Origin: Acidobacteriota bacterium
GTDB lineage: Bacteria; Acidobacteriota; Terriglobia; 2-12-FULL-54-10
Direction of reading: 5' to 3'
DNA: 63,815 nucleotides
Assembly: GCA_016191085.1 (NCBI GenBank)
Contig: JACPPJ010000055.1
Location: 1-63,815, forward strand
Part shown: piece by piece, positions 39,108 through 48,310 of the stretch
How the letters are laid out: every line of letters begins with the position of its first letter
Numbering within the stretch: the stretch's first letter is position 1
Program-made: the position numbers and the translations under genes
Notes under the pieces: generated by a model
What the model saw: the letters and a program-made list of their open reading frames with translations, nothing else
Told to the model about the DNA's origin: nothing
The model's database searches: none

Positions 39108-40769
39108 ATGAGTTCGAGCACAGAATCACGCACGTGGACCAACAATGCATCAGGTCAGTCCTTTTCGTCCACCGGACGCCTTGCGATGCTTTTTGGAATT
39201 TCGATTTTGCTGCTCATGATGACCCGTTTGCCATTTTTCCCGCAGTATTTTTATTCCTTTGACGAAGTAAACCTCGCGCTGGCACTGCACGAATTTGATC
39301 CGACGCGCAATCAACCTCAGCCACCTGGTTATCCTCTGTTCGTGGGTGAGGAACGCCTGTTCGCTGTGCTGCTTGGCACGCCCGAACGGACGTTTGCGTT
39401 CCTGGCAAGCCTGATTAGCGGCTTGGCTCTGGGGGTGATGTACCTGCTAGGCAGACGGATGTTCTCGCCCACAGTCGGGTTGATCGCCGCAATCTTACTG
39501 TTTGCCAATCCGGTCTTCTGGTTCTCCAGCCTGACTTCGCCGCTGCGCCCGCATCTGGCGCTCATATCACTGCTTGTCGCATACACATGCTGGCGGGCCA
39601 TGTCCGGCGAGCGCCGCTACTTCTACGCCGCCTCGCTGGCGTTGGGGCTGGGCAGCGGATTCCGTCCAGAATTGCTGGCGGTGCTGTTTCCTCTGTGGGC
39701 CTGGACTGCCTGGCAGTACCGCACTCGCACGGTTGAGCTGATTCGCGCTACGGTTCTCCTGGCGATCAGTTGCCTGCTTTGGGTCGGAGTGCTGGTTGTT
39801 GCTGCCGGCGGTTTTCGTCATCTGACGCAAGCGTTCTCTGAATACTTGTTTATTCAGACGCAGCAGACTTCGATGCTGGCAGACCCGCGAGCGGGATCAT
39901 GGATGCGATGGGTCGGGCGAGGATTGCTGTGGAACGGGCTCGGCGTTCTGTCGTGGATATGGGCGGTCCCGTTCGGCTGGATGCACCGCCGCTTTCTCGG
40001 GGAACACAAACAACTGCTGGTCTTCCTCGGCGTGTGGTTTCTGCCTCCCTTTATTTTTAATCTTGGTTTTCACATTGCAGCGCCTGATCATGCGCTATCC
40101 ACCATCCCGTTCCTCTGCCTGGCGGGCGCATTCTGCCTGGACTCCATGGGCCAGAGCGTGCTGCGTCGCTTTCCTGAACTGAAGGAGGGCATGGCGTTAC
40201 TGATCGGCATTGCGCTCATCATAAATCTGCTGTTGTTCTTTGGCGAGTTTCCACTTCCGAAGCATACACCGGCGGCTGGGTTCCGCGGATTGCAATCCGC
40301 CACGGATGCAATCCGGATCGGCACGTACGAAACGTCGTATGCCAGGATTCGGTGGGTAGACCAAATGATGGAACTCGGCACCGTGCAAATTCAAAGTCTG
40401 AAGTCCAGCGCGCACGGTTCGGTAGTCATTGTATGGGGCAGGGACGGCGAACCGGTGTGGAGAAAGATCTGTTACTACCTGCCTTCGGAAAGAGTTTGGG
40501 TGCTCGATGAACCAGGACAACTGGCGACTTCTGCCGCCGCAGCCCAACTCTGGGTCGGCAACGCCAAACCGTCGAGACTCACCCGGCCCCTGCCGATCCG
40601 AGTACCCCTTCCGAAAGGCGCGCGATTGATTTGGATAATAAGCCCAGCATCTGTTGAAAGTTTGGGGCGCGCAGTCCCGCTGCAGAATGCCGCGCCTCTG
40701 TATTACACCGATCTGCCCGCCGAAGCAGCGGCGTTTCGATGGGGCTCGTTTGAATTCGCGCCGCAGTAG
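39108..40769 (+). CDS. GT-C/ArnT-PMT-type membrane glycosyltransferase-like protein
   Basis: 553 residues. About ten membrane helices, beginning at MLFGISILLLMM. The first periplasmic loop has SFDEVNLALALHEFDP with the Asp-Glu pair and a QPPGYPLFV segment, the typical catalytic loop pattern of the GT39/ArnT-like superfamily. The C-terminal 130 residues are a soluble periplasmic domain. It likely transfers a sugar from a lipid carrier; donor and acceptor are unknown. The ATG at 39108 follows GGGAGAGG. It stands alone, divergent from lysS, with about 260 bases of promoter region between (38844-39107). Confidence 0.8.
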   Translation: MSSSTESRTWTNNASGQSFSSTGRLAMLFGISILLLMMTRLPFFPQYFYSFDEVNLALALHEFDPTRNQPQPPGYPLFVGEERLFAVLLGTPERTFAFLASLISGLALGVMYLLGRRMFSPTVGLIAAILLFANPVFWFSSLTSPLRPHLALISLLVAYTCWRAMSGERRYFYAASLALGLGSGFRPELLAVLFPLWAWTAWQYRTRTVELIRATVLLAISCLLWVGVLVVAAGGFRHLTQAFSEYLFIQTQQTSMLADPRAGSWMRWVGRGLLWNGLGVLSWIWAVPFGWMHRRFLGEHKQLLVFLGVWFLPPFIFNLGFHIAAPDHALSTIPFLCLAGAFCLDSMGQSVLRRFPELKEGMALLIGIALIINLLLFFGEFPLPKHTPAAGFRGLQSATDAIRIGTYETSYARIRWVDQMMELGTVQIQSLKSSAHGSVVIVWGRDGEPVWRKICYYLPSERVWVLDEPGQLATSAAAAQLWVGNAKPSRLTRPLPIRVPLPKGARLIWIISPASVESLGRAVPLQNAAPLYYTDLPAEAAAFRWGSFEFAPQ

Positions 40770-40853
40770 CGAATTACTCGATTCCGCACGTTTCTCACGT
40801 TTGCAATCTGCGTGATCTGTGAAATCTGTGGATCGTTCAGGAGAGTTGATCGC

Positions 40854-41636
40854 ATGCCATTTGAAAAGATCGCGCTCGATGTATCGGGAGGCATCGCCAT
40901 CGTTACGTTTCGGAATCCCGAGAAGCTGAATGCCTGGGACGGACAGATGTTGCAAGAATTGAAGGCCGCCTGGAAGAACATTGCGCGGGATGACCAGGTG
41001 CGTGTAGCCATTCTCACCGGCGAAGGCAGAGCGTTTTCCGTGGGCGCTGATTTGAACTGGTTCACTCCCGATGTGCCGACACATCAGTTCCGTATCCAGG
41101 CAATCGAGGCTCACGATTTCTTCGATGCCGTCGAGAACCTTGAGAAACCCGTAATTGCAGCTATTAACGGCACGTGCGTGGGCGGTGGTCTCGAGCTGGC
41201 GCTTTCGTGCGATCTGCGTATCGCATGCGACACAGCACGGTTCGGGTTTCCAGAAGTGAACGCTGGTATCATCCCCGGCTCAGGCGGATGCTCGCGCTTG
41301 GCCCGTTTGGTTGGCGTGGGTGCGGCCAAGGAGCTCGTGATGACGGGCGAGTTGATAGGAGCCGCCGAAGCCAAAGAGATGCGGCTCGTGAATGCCGTGG
41401 TGCCCACGGATCAAGTGCTTCCCAAAGCAAAAGAGTTCGCGGCGAAGTTGATGAAGCGCGGTCCGCTCGCGGTCGGCATGGCAAAACAGATCATCAACAC
41501 CGCCTTGAGCGTCGATGCCGCAACGGGCAGAGCACTCGAGCGGCTCGGCCAGAGCATTCTGCTGACAACCGCTGATGCGCAAGAGGGTTTCCGCGCGTTC
41601 CGTGAAAAACGCCCGCCAAAGTTCTCCGGCCGGTAA
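40854..41636 (+). CDS. Enoyl-CoA hydratase/isomerase family protein
   Basis: 260 residues of the crotonase fold. Oxyanion segments GEGRAFSVGADLNWF and NGTCVGGGLELALSCDLRIA, and both catalytic Glu are in place (GGGLELAL and RFGFPEVNAGIIPGSGG). The C-terminal helix is normal (AQEGFRAFREKRPPKF). Probably hydrates 2-enoyl-CoA in fatty-acid or amino-acid breakdown. The start at 40854 follows CAGGAGAG; the longer frame from 40812 contains a low-complexity CTGTGAAATCTGTGG stretch that is not protein-like. Confidence 0.92.
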   Translation: MPFEKIALDVSGGIAIVTFRNPEKLNAWDGQMLQELKAAWKNIARDDQVRVAILTGEGRAFSVGADLNWFTPDVPTHQFRIQAIEAHDFFDAVENLEKPVIAAINGTCVGGGLELALSCDLRIACDTARFGFPEVNAGIIPGSGGCSRLARLVGVGAAKELVMTGELIGAAEAKEMRLVNAVVPTDQVLPKAKEFAAKLMKRGPLAVGMAKQIINTALSVDAATGRALERLGQSILLTTADAQEGFRAFREKRPPKFSGR

Positions 41637-41713
41637 GCTGGGAGCCTGCTGGGGACTCAACGTGTAATTCACGTCACGCTATAATGAGATTCAACGATGA
41701 AGGTGGTCCGAGC

Positions 41714-42136
41714 ATGGGATTATTCTACGTAAGAGGATCGTTAACAGGTCCCACGGGAACGAGAGAAGATACTGAATTTCTAGTTGATACTGGCGCAACC
41801 CTGTTGACTGTGCCCCGCTCCATGGCGGAGCGACTTCAACTTGCCCCCACACGCTCTCAGCGCATCATGATCGCGGGAGGACAACGCGCCGTCTGGCCCG
41901 TAGCTGAGGTCCGTCTCATCCTCAATGGCAGTGAAACAACGACGCCCTGCTTCATTTCGCCGGAAGGTCCGCCCCTGCTCGGCGCAGTTGCTCTGGAAAG
42001 TCTTTTTCTGGCAGTTGATCCAGTCGCGAAACGGCTGGTTCCCGTGGATGGGTTCGTGGGCGTTGTACGCCGCGCAATTAGAAAAACCGCCGGTTCTTGT
42101 TTTCGTCTGGAACGTCGAGGCCCAGTTTGGCGATGA
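41714..42136 (+). CDS. Retropepsin-like aspartic protease-type protein
   Basis: 140 residues from the ATG at 41714, which has an AAGGTGG site; an ATG at 41684 would add ten residues. It has one aspartyl-protease half: TEFLVDTGATLLTVPRSMAERL (catalytic DTGA), the flap region GGQRAVWPVAEVRL, and PLLGAVALESLFLAVDPVAKRLVPV. It would act as a homodimer, like retropepsins. Such stand-alone single-domain proteins are common in environmental bacteria; substrates are unknown. The last 59 bases overlap the 3' end of the convergent diiron gene. Confidence 0.8.
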   Translation: MGLFYVRGSLTGPTGTREDTEFLVDTGATLLTVPRSMAERLQLAPTRSQRIMIAGGQRAVWPVAEVRLILNGSETTTPCFISPEGPPLLGAVALESLFLAVDPVAKRLVPVDGFVGVVRRAIRKTAGSCFRLERRGPVWR

Positions 42137-42806
42137 GCGGCGCCACATCCTGGATGTACTGCTGGCGCAGTTCGCCATTGGTGTGCTTCTTCAAACCCCA
42201 TTTGATGTATTCGTGCTGGCGCTTTGATTCGGAGTGTCCGAACATATCGAGCGCCGCCGGATGCCACTTCTCCACTGCTCTCTGCGCCTCTTCTTTTCCC
42301 TTGACGGATTCGCATACCCGCTCCAGGCGGTCGTATCCCATGGTGGTGTGCCCGCGCTCATCCTTCACAACCATCGGGGCTATCTTCGCCAGAACGACGT
42401 AGCTGGAGTTCACCCATTCGTTCGCCTGGTACATCCCTACGCGATCAGTGAAAAAATTCACCGCCGCGAGCTCCGTCCAGGTGGTAAATTTCATGTGAAA
42501 CGCATACTGCGTCACCGGAATGTCCTCATCGGCAAGAGCGGGATCGAGATCTCGGGCGATGTTGTAGAACAACTCGCTGTGCCCGACCTCCTGCCAGCAG
42601 TAACTGGCGGTGCGCACGCGCTCGTACGGCGACGGAGCCTGATAGGTTCCCACCATCCAGACCTGCGTGAGGAAATCCAATATCGCGGTGCGCGAGATCA
42701 TCTCGATCCCGTGCTCGACGCAGCAGAGCTTAACCAGAAGCTTGCGATAATCCTCCGGCATGTCATCGTTCAAATCGTATTTCTGGATCTCCGATGCTGT
42801 GAACAT
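42078..42806 (-). CDS. PaaA-like diiron/ferritin-like monooxygenase component
   Basis: 242 residues of the phenylacetate-catabolic (PaaA/PaaC) ferritin-like family. Helix motifs with metal ligands: VEHGIEMISRTAIL, SYCWQEVGHSELFYN (EVGH) and VKDERGHTTMGYDRL (ExxH-like). No other paa gene is nearby, so it is probably an orphan member acting on another substrate; family assignment is firm, reaction unknown. It overlaps the retropepsin gene tail to tail. A GTGAT-N4-ATCAC palindrome lies about 96 bases upstream, shared with the divergent Cys-rich gene. Confidence 0.78.
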   Translation of the reverse strand: MFTASEIQKYDLNDDMPEDYRKLLVKLCCVEHGIEMISRTAILDFLTQVWMVGTYQAPSPYERVRTASYCWQEVGHSELFYNIARDLDPALADEDIPVTQYAFHMKFTTWTELAAVNFFTDRVGMYQANEWVNSSYVVLAKIAPMVVKDERGHTTMGYDRLERVCESVKGKEEAQRAVEKWHPAALDMFGHSESKRQHEYIKWGLKKHTNGELRQQYIQDVAPLIAKLGLDVPDENKNRRFF

Positions 42807-42901
42807 GAACTGCCTCCCGCCGGATGTGATCGAACGTTCGTTCTAGTAGAATACACGCACGCCCGTCGCGAGAGCAACCACAACGATAGCGCGCGGGGGA
42901 C

Positions 42902-42915
42902 GTGATGGCCATCAC
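42902..42915. promoter_or_regulatory. GTGATGGCCATCAC perfect palindrome (candidate operator)
   Basis: 14-base perfect palindrome in the divergent promoter region of the diiron protein (start 42806) and the Cys-rich protein (start 43005). Same arms as the site at 9831-9846. Confidence 0.5.
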
Positions 42916-43004
42916 TGTATCCGACTCGTCGCGCGCGCTATGGTGGAAGTGAAAGGATGAACGCGCGTTGCATTCATCAAGACCGTTATACCGAGGAGGA
43001 CAAT

Positions 43005-43196
43005 ATGAATCTCAAGACAGGTGAGGTTTGGATTTGTCAGGAACCGTGCTGTAAAGCTGAGATCGTGGTTCGGCGTGGAGCCAATCCAGACTGCCCCGGA
43101 AACTTCAACATTCGTTGTTGCTGTGGCAAGGAGATGGTCCGCGAACAAACCACACAGACGAAGGAGCCAGCACTTGCTGGAGCGAAGAAGGCGTGA
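43005..43196 (+). CDS. Small Cys-rich protein
   Basis: 63 residues. Cys arrangement: ICQEPCCKAEIVV, NPDCPGN, IRCCCGKEMV, giving seven Cys that could hold one or two zinc ions or an iron-sulfur centre. The start at 43005 follows CGAGGAGGA. It is divergent from the PaaA-like diiron gene and may share an operator with it. The family is not identified; it resembles rubredoxin-like or zinc-ribbon mini-proteins only loosely. Confidence 0.65.
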   Translation: MNLKTGEVWICQEPCCKAEIVVRRGANPDCPGNFNIRCCCGKEMVREQTTQTKEPALAGAKKA

Positions 43197-43354
43197 CGCC
43201 ATCGTCGCGGGTACCTAGCAGATAGAACTCTGCCCGCCTGATCATGCCCTGGCTAGCTATGGCGTGGATCACAAAGTGGGTGTCCACGGGTTCGGGGCTA
43301 GCTGGCCAGGGTGGGGTTGGGAACTTCCTGCTCGTCAAGAGCGAACATCGCTAT

Positions 43355-44971
43355 CTAATAGATACTCTCCTCGCCAGGGAGAGGGGGGGTGGTCGATGGA
43401 GTCTTGCGGTGCTGGCTAATCTGCTCGTACGCATAGGCGAGCCTGAGCAAGGCCGGTTCGCTAAAGGGTTTGCCCAGAATTTGAATCGCGATCGGCAATC
43501 CTTCAGACGTAAATCCGGCTGGCACGACCACGGAAGGGAGCCCCGTGTAAGAGCTTAAGCGGTTGCCGCTTCCGAACGGACGAGCGTCCCCAACTTTTGG
43601 TGCAATGAGGGTTTTGAAAGGAAAAACAAGGGCGTCCAACTGGAGGCGATCCATGAGGCCAGTGAGGGCATTCCTCATCATCTCCTGGTTCTTGAGCGCC
43701 GCGTGGTAGGGCTTGTGATGATCCAGATCCAGGGGACCGCGCTCCACCCAGGTTCGGATAGCAGAACTCACGATGTTCCCAGCCTTTTCGACCATCTCCT
43801 CCAGGCTGTGGATGGGAGCATCCGGTCCGAGACGTGTCAGATAGTGATTCTTATAAGTATGTCCCTCGAACGGATATACCCCAGCATCCTGCAACGCCGC
43901 AAACAGGTCGAGGCCCGTTGAGACTGGATCGACAACGATGGCACCAGCGTCACGTATCTGCTGGATGGCCTTTGCAGTGAGAACCAGACCTTCCTTGTGT
44001 TCGGGACCTTTGCTAAACATGTCACGCAAGATCCCGATTCGTGCGCCTTGGAGACCTCTCTTGTCCAAAAATACGGTGTACGGTTCGGATGGAATATGCC
44101 CCAGACCCTGCATCGTCAAGAGATCGTCGGCATCAAAACCCGCAATGATGGATAAGACCACGGCGATATCATAGACAGACCTGCCCAACGGCCCGACGCG
44201 CTCCTGGGTAAACGAGTTTGCGATCACACCGCCCCGGCTGACGAGCCCCGCCGTGGGGATCATCCCTGCAATATTGCTGTCTGCGGCAGGAGCCAGGACC
44301 GAACCGCCGGTGTCGGTGCCCAGACCGACCGTGGCAAAGTACGCGGCCATCGCAGCACCCGTGCCGCTACTGGATGCACCAGGGATTCTCTCCAAGTCGT
44401 AAGGATTGATGGTTTGCCCGCCCAACGTACTCGACCCCCCCGGGGTAGGCCGTTCGCCAAACCAGTCGTTCAGGTTTGTCTTGGCTAGAATGATTGCTCC
44501 CGCATCCCGTAACCGTTTGATGACAAAAGCATCGCGGTGAGGCTGCGATTTTGCCATCGGAGCAAAACCTCCAGTTGTGGGCATGTCGTAGGTGTCGAAG
44601 AGATCCTTGACGACCACCGGAATTCCGTGTAACGGACTGCGGGGCCCTTTTGCCATCCGTTCGGCGTCGAGTGCGCGCGCCGTATCAAGGGCGTCAGCCT
44701 TGAGGGTAATGATGGCGTTGATGGTAGGACCTTTTTTATCGTACGCAGCAATGCGGTCGAGATACATCCGCACGAGCCGCTCACTGGTCAGCACACCCGC
44801 ATTGAATCCAGCATTGATATCGGCGATGGTGGCGCTTTCAAGACGAAACGTTACGGCACTTGGTTCCGGTTCCGCGCGCGCAGTCCGAAGGGCTAATAGC
44901 AGCAGAGCGAGCACAACAACGAAGCAACGGCGGCGGATGACAGGATAATAGAATCGCCAAGTGTCGGTCAT
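43355..44971 (-). CDS. Exported amidase of the amidase-signature family
   Basis: 538 residues. A signal peptide (RRCFVVVLALLLLALRTARA) suggests a periplasmic or secreted enzyme. The Ser-cisSer-Lys triad is visible: VVVKDLFDTYD (Lys), PGASSSGTGAAMAAY (cis-Ser) and GTDTGGSVLAPAADSN (nucleophile Ser). Family enzymes cleave amide bonds; the substrate is unknown. It follows the Oar-type receptor by about 80 bases on the same strand, so the two may be co-expressed. Confidence 0.9.
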   Translation of the reverse strand: MTDTWRFYYPVIRRRCFVVVLALLLLALRTARAEPEPSAVTFRLESATIADINAGFNAGVLTSERLVRMYLDRIAAYDKKGPTINAIITLKADALDTARALDAERMAKGPRSPLHGIPVVVKDLFDTYDMPTTGGFAPMAKSQPHRDAFVIKRLRDAGAIILAKTNLNDWFGERPTPGGSSTLGGQTINPYDLERIPGASSSGTGAAMAAYFATVGLGTDTGGSVLAPAADSNIAGMIPTAGLVSRGGVIANSFTQERVGPLGRSVYDIAVVLSIIAGFDADDLLTMQGLGHIPSEPYTVFLDKRGLQGARIGILRDMFSKGPEHKEGLVLTAKAIQQIRDAGAIVVDPVSTGLDLFAALQDAGVYPFEGHTYKNHYLTRLGPDAPIHSLEEMVEKAGNIVSSAIRTWVERGPLDLDHHKPYHAALKNQEMMRNALTGLMDRLQLDALVFPFKTLIAPKVGDARPFGSGNRLSSYTGLPSVVVPAGFTSEGLPIAIQILGKPFSEPALLRLAYAYEQISQHRKTPSTTPPLPGEESIY

Positions 44972-45051
44972 GCTATTTAATAATACCTCCTATGAATTTC
45001 CGATTTGATTTCTTCCCCTCGATGCAAAATTCTACCGGCCCTGATCGCTGG

Positions 45052-48000
45052 TCAGAACAACAGCTTCAGCGCGAACTGAATTTGTCGTGAACTGGTTACA
45101 GTGCTAGTAATGACTCCAGCATTGGCTAGAGGCGCTTGTACGTCTTGAGTGCCCGCGAAAATAATATTCGACGGATCATTAAAGTTGGCTCGGTTCAGAA
45201 TATTGAAGGTTTCTACGCGGAACTGCAACTTTCCCCCTTCCCCTAGAAACTTCAGGGAAGTGTCTTTCACCAAGGAAAAATTCAAATTGGCCAGGCCAGG
45301 ACCACGTAAGATATTCCGACCAGCACTGCCCAAAAACCCGGCCAGCTGGATCGAAAATGCACAAGGATCAATCCAGCGGTTCGGGGTACCCACCGGTGTG
45401 CCTGGCGCCACTCCCAGGCAACCTGTGCTAACGCCAGATGTGATGTTGCTGTTGTTGCGACCCAGGTTCAAGTCAGGACGGTCCGTAGTTCCACCGAAGG
45501 CGCCGGTAAGGCTCAACGAACGCGAGCGGTTACTCTGAAGCCGAGGGGTTACTGGATAGCCGCTTTGGAGGGCCAGGATACTGCTCACCCACCAGCCCTG
45601 AAGAACCTTTTGAAGGAACTGCCCCCCGACGGGGTGGGGTAGGCGGTAGATCGTACTGAAATGCAAAACGTGTGGTAGGTCAAAATGAGCAGGAGCTTTA
45701 TCCAATTTGAGGTTTCCCGGGTAGACTGGACTGGTGCTGTTATTATCGGGTGTCAGCTGAAGGCTCGTTAAATCAAGAACCTTCGACCAAGTATAGGAGC
45801 CCAAGAATTGCAGCCCTTTGCTCAATCGCTTGTCTAACCCAACCTGCAACGAATTGTACCAGGAACTGCTAGCCGCGGTTCCGTACTGAACGGTCCCCCA
45901 ATTGGGGTTGATCCTGGAGCTGGCGACGGTCCAGAACGGCTGACCATTAGGAAGGATAACCGGGACCGTGGGATTGCCCTCCAAGATGAGCGGTAGATTC
46001 AAGGCCCGTGAACCGGCATAGGATGTCGTGAAGGCCATGTCGAAGGGCAACTGCCGCTGCACCGTAAGATTGTATGACAGCAGCCGTGGCTGCTTCATAT
46101 TGTAGTCTGGCGGACGAATGGCCCTGCCCACGGCAGCCGGAGGGAAAGCAAAGGGAAGCGTCAGCGTGAGAGGGTTCGCCACCGTGCTTGCCAGCGTGCT
46201 TTGGCTGGAAAACGGCGGAGAACTGGCGTTTCCTAAATCTCGAATGCTATTGAGATTCGCGATATCATACAGCAAACCAAAGCCACCTCGCACTGCTGTT
46301 TTCGCGTCCCCCATTACATCCCAAGCAAAGCCAAAACGGGGGCTAAGGTTGCGCAAGGAATTGTTCTTCCAAACCGGACCCACAGTGAACTCGGCATCAT
46401 GCAGCAAGTCCCGCAGATTCGATGAACGACCAAACCTCTCCGTGGGCACCGTCGCGAATTCGTAGCGGAGTCCGATGTTCAATGTCAATCGGGTGTTTAC
46501 CTTCCAATCATCCTGAGCGTAAAATCCTACCGTCCAGAATCTGTAGTCTCGGTCCGTTGTTGTGCCGGGAGTAACCGCAGTAATGCTGGTCGGTTGGCCC
46601 AACAAGAATTGCTGAATGTTCGCAAAGGTGGCGTTCCCTCGCGAGTTCGTGCCTTGCACCTTGGGTTGCCGGAAATGGTTGATGAGGGCGCCCATCTTTA
46701 AAGCGTGCCGTCCCCGTGTCAGGAACAGGTCATCGCCAATGGTGTAAATGTTTTGCGTACTGATACTAGGTACGCCGGCGCCAAATCCTGACACGCCGCC
46801 GATGGTCATGCTGCCAACCGGCGCTCCGGGCACAAACGACAACACAGGATCGGTGATATTCTTGAACGGAAGACCTACTAGTTTGGTACGACTAAAAGAA
46901 ATTCGGGCGGTATTCAAGAGGGTCGGAGAAAATATATGGTCCTCTGATACCGTGACGAACTGGGGGCGGGTCGTCCGCAGATCTTGAAACTGCGGGAAGG
47001 GTGAAGTCAGGATCATCATGTTGTCATCCACGGTATAGCGGACGAACATGCTGTCGTTTGAGGAAACCGTCTGGTCTATTCGGAACTGCCCATAGTATTC
47101 ATCGGTGGGTTGGCTGAACGGAAAGGTGAACTGGTTCAGGCCCAGATTGGGAGCAGGAAAAAGGGGTAGAAAAAGTTTAACGACCGGGGAAATCTGCGGT
47201 ACCAATCCTCCATCCACCCTGCCGGAGAGTGGAATTGTATTGGAGACGTTAGTAACCCCCAAACGCTCCTTCAAGCTCTCAAAGACCGCATAGAAAAATG
47301 TTTTGTCCTTCTTAATGGGGCCGCCTATAGATGCTCCGAACTGGTTTCGCGTAAATGACGGCAGGCGCCGAGGAGTAATAGCGGTTATCTTATCAAAAAA
47401 GTTGCGCGCATCCACGGCGCTGTTGCGCAGGTACTCATATGCTGAGCCATGAAAGGAGTTGGTCCCGCCCTTACTTACAATTATCATTTGACTTCCCATC
47501 CGCATGCCATACTCGGCGCCAAATGAATTCGTGAGCAACCGAAACTCCCGGATCCCCTCTATGCCTAGAGTGGAGCCTGAGCTTCCCGCAGTAGTAGCAT
47601 TGTTGTAATTTTGCATGATGGCCCCATCGAGCATGAAGTTATTGGAACGGGGAGTGGCGCCATTGGTGCTGAACCACACTCCCACGGCTACCGGTCCGCT
47701 GGGTTGGGGTCCTCGGTTCAAATTGTCCTGCGAAACACCCGTTTGGATGAAAGCCAGATCAATGTAGTTCCGGCCGTTTAGAGGCAAGTCGGCCACTTTC
47801 TGTTCATCCACTAAGCCGCCCAAGGAACCACTAGTGGTATTGACCAGGGGGGCTTCTGCGGTTACTTCGATGGCTTGCTCCACACCTCCCAGTTCCATGG
47901 TGATATTGATCACCGCTTCTTGCCCTACAGTTAACGTCAGCCCACTCCGCACTTGGGAGCGAAAACCAGGGTGCTCCACGCGCAGCTCATAGGCTCCCAC

Positions 48001-48249
48001 CGGCAAGGCAGAGAAGCGGTAGGAACCGTCTGCAGCGGTGGCCGCCGTTCGGCTTTGTCCGGTTTCCACATGGCGCACCGTCAACTTGACCTCGGGCACA
48101 ACCGCGCCGCTGGCGTCTTTGACCATTCCGAGAATCGTGGCCGTGGGCAATTGCGCTGAGGCCGTGAAGGCGCCGATCAGCAAAATAAAAAGCGCAGCCA
48201 GATAACTTCTTAGATCTACGCCCGCAATCCGTGCGGCTTTTCGTAACAT
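45052..48249 (-). CDS. Oar-type TonB-dependent receptor with CarboxypepD_reg N-terminus
   Basis: 1065 residues, outer membrane. A signal peptide (LRSYLAALFILLIGAFTASA) is followed by a CarboxypepD_reg domain (about 35-115, ATILGMVKDASGAVVPEVKL), a plug (LVDEQKVADLPLNGRNYIDL, about 150) and a large barrel ending with IQFALKLLF, a C-terminal Phe. Such very large receptors are a hallmark of acidobacteria, which have many copies, and are thought to import oligomers or bind peptides. The ligand is unknown. It lies between a lipoprotein-like hydrolase (61 bases upstream) and an exported amidase (80 bases downstream), pointing to a three-gene uptake/degradation unit. Confidence 0.93.
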   Translation of the reverse strand: MLRKAARIAGVDLRSYLAALFILLIGAFTASAQLPTATILGMVKDASGAVVPEVKLTVRHVETGQSRTAATAADGSYRFSALPVGAYELRVEHPGFRSQVRSGLTLTVGQEAVINITMELGGVEQAIEVTAEAPLVNTTSGSLGGLVDEQKVADLPLNGRNYIDLAFIQTGVSQDNLNRGPQPSGPVAVGVWFSTNGATPRSNNFMLDGAIMQNYNNATTAGSSGSTLGIEGIREFRLLTNSFGAEYGMRMGSQMIIVSKGGTNSFHGSAYEYLRNSAVDARNFFDKITAITPRRLPSFTRNQFGASIGGPIKKDKTFFYAVFESLKERLGVTNVSNTIPLSGRVDGGLVPQISPVVKLFLPLFPAPNLGLNQFTFPFSQPTDEYYGQFRIDQTVSSNDSMFVRYTVDDNMMILTSPFPQFQDLRTTRPQFVTVSEDHIFSPTLLNTARISFSRTKLVGLPFKNITDPVLSFVPGAPVGSMTIGGVSGFGAGVPSISTQNIYTIGDDLFLTRGRHALKMGALINHFRQPKVQGTNSRGNATFANIQQFLLGQPTSITAVTPGTTTDRDYRFWTVGFYAQDDWKVNTRLTLNIGLRYEFATVPTERFGRSSNLRDLLHDAEFTVGPVWKNNSLRNLSPRFGFAWDVMGDAKTAVRGGFGLLYDIANLNSIRDLGNASSPPFSSQSTLASTVANPLTLTLPFAFPPAAVGRAIRPPDYNMKQPRLLSYNLTVQRQLPFDMAFTTSYAGSRALNLPLILEGNPTVPVILPNGQPFWTVASSRINPNWGTVQYGTAASSSWYNSLQVGLDKRLSKGLQFLGSYTWSKVLDLTSLQLTPDNNSTSPVYPGNLKLDKAPAHFDLPHVLHFSTIYRLPHPVGGQFLQKVLQGWWVSSILALQSGYPVTPRLQSNRSRSLSLTGAFGGTTDRPDLNLGRNNSNITSGVSTGCLGVAPGTPVGTPNRWIDPCAFSIQLAGFLGSAGRNILRGPGLANLNFSLVKDTSLKFLGEGGKLQFRVETFNILNRANFNDPSNIIFAGTQDVQAPLANAGVITSTVTSSRQIQFALKLLF

Positions 48250-48310
48250 AAAATCCTCCCGATCTTCAACTAATATTGCTTTGTTCTACTTTCGCTCCGG
48301 CGAGCTCCGT

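Noticed and set aside
40801..40845. Low-complexity CTGTGAAATCTGTGG words considered as a CRISPR or regulatory repeat
   Set aside because: No regular spacing or spacers; likely a simple dispersed low-complexity stretch before the enoyl-CoA hydratase.
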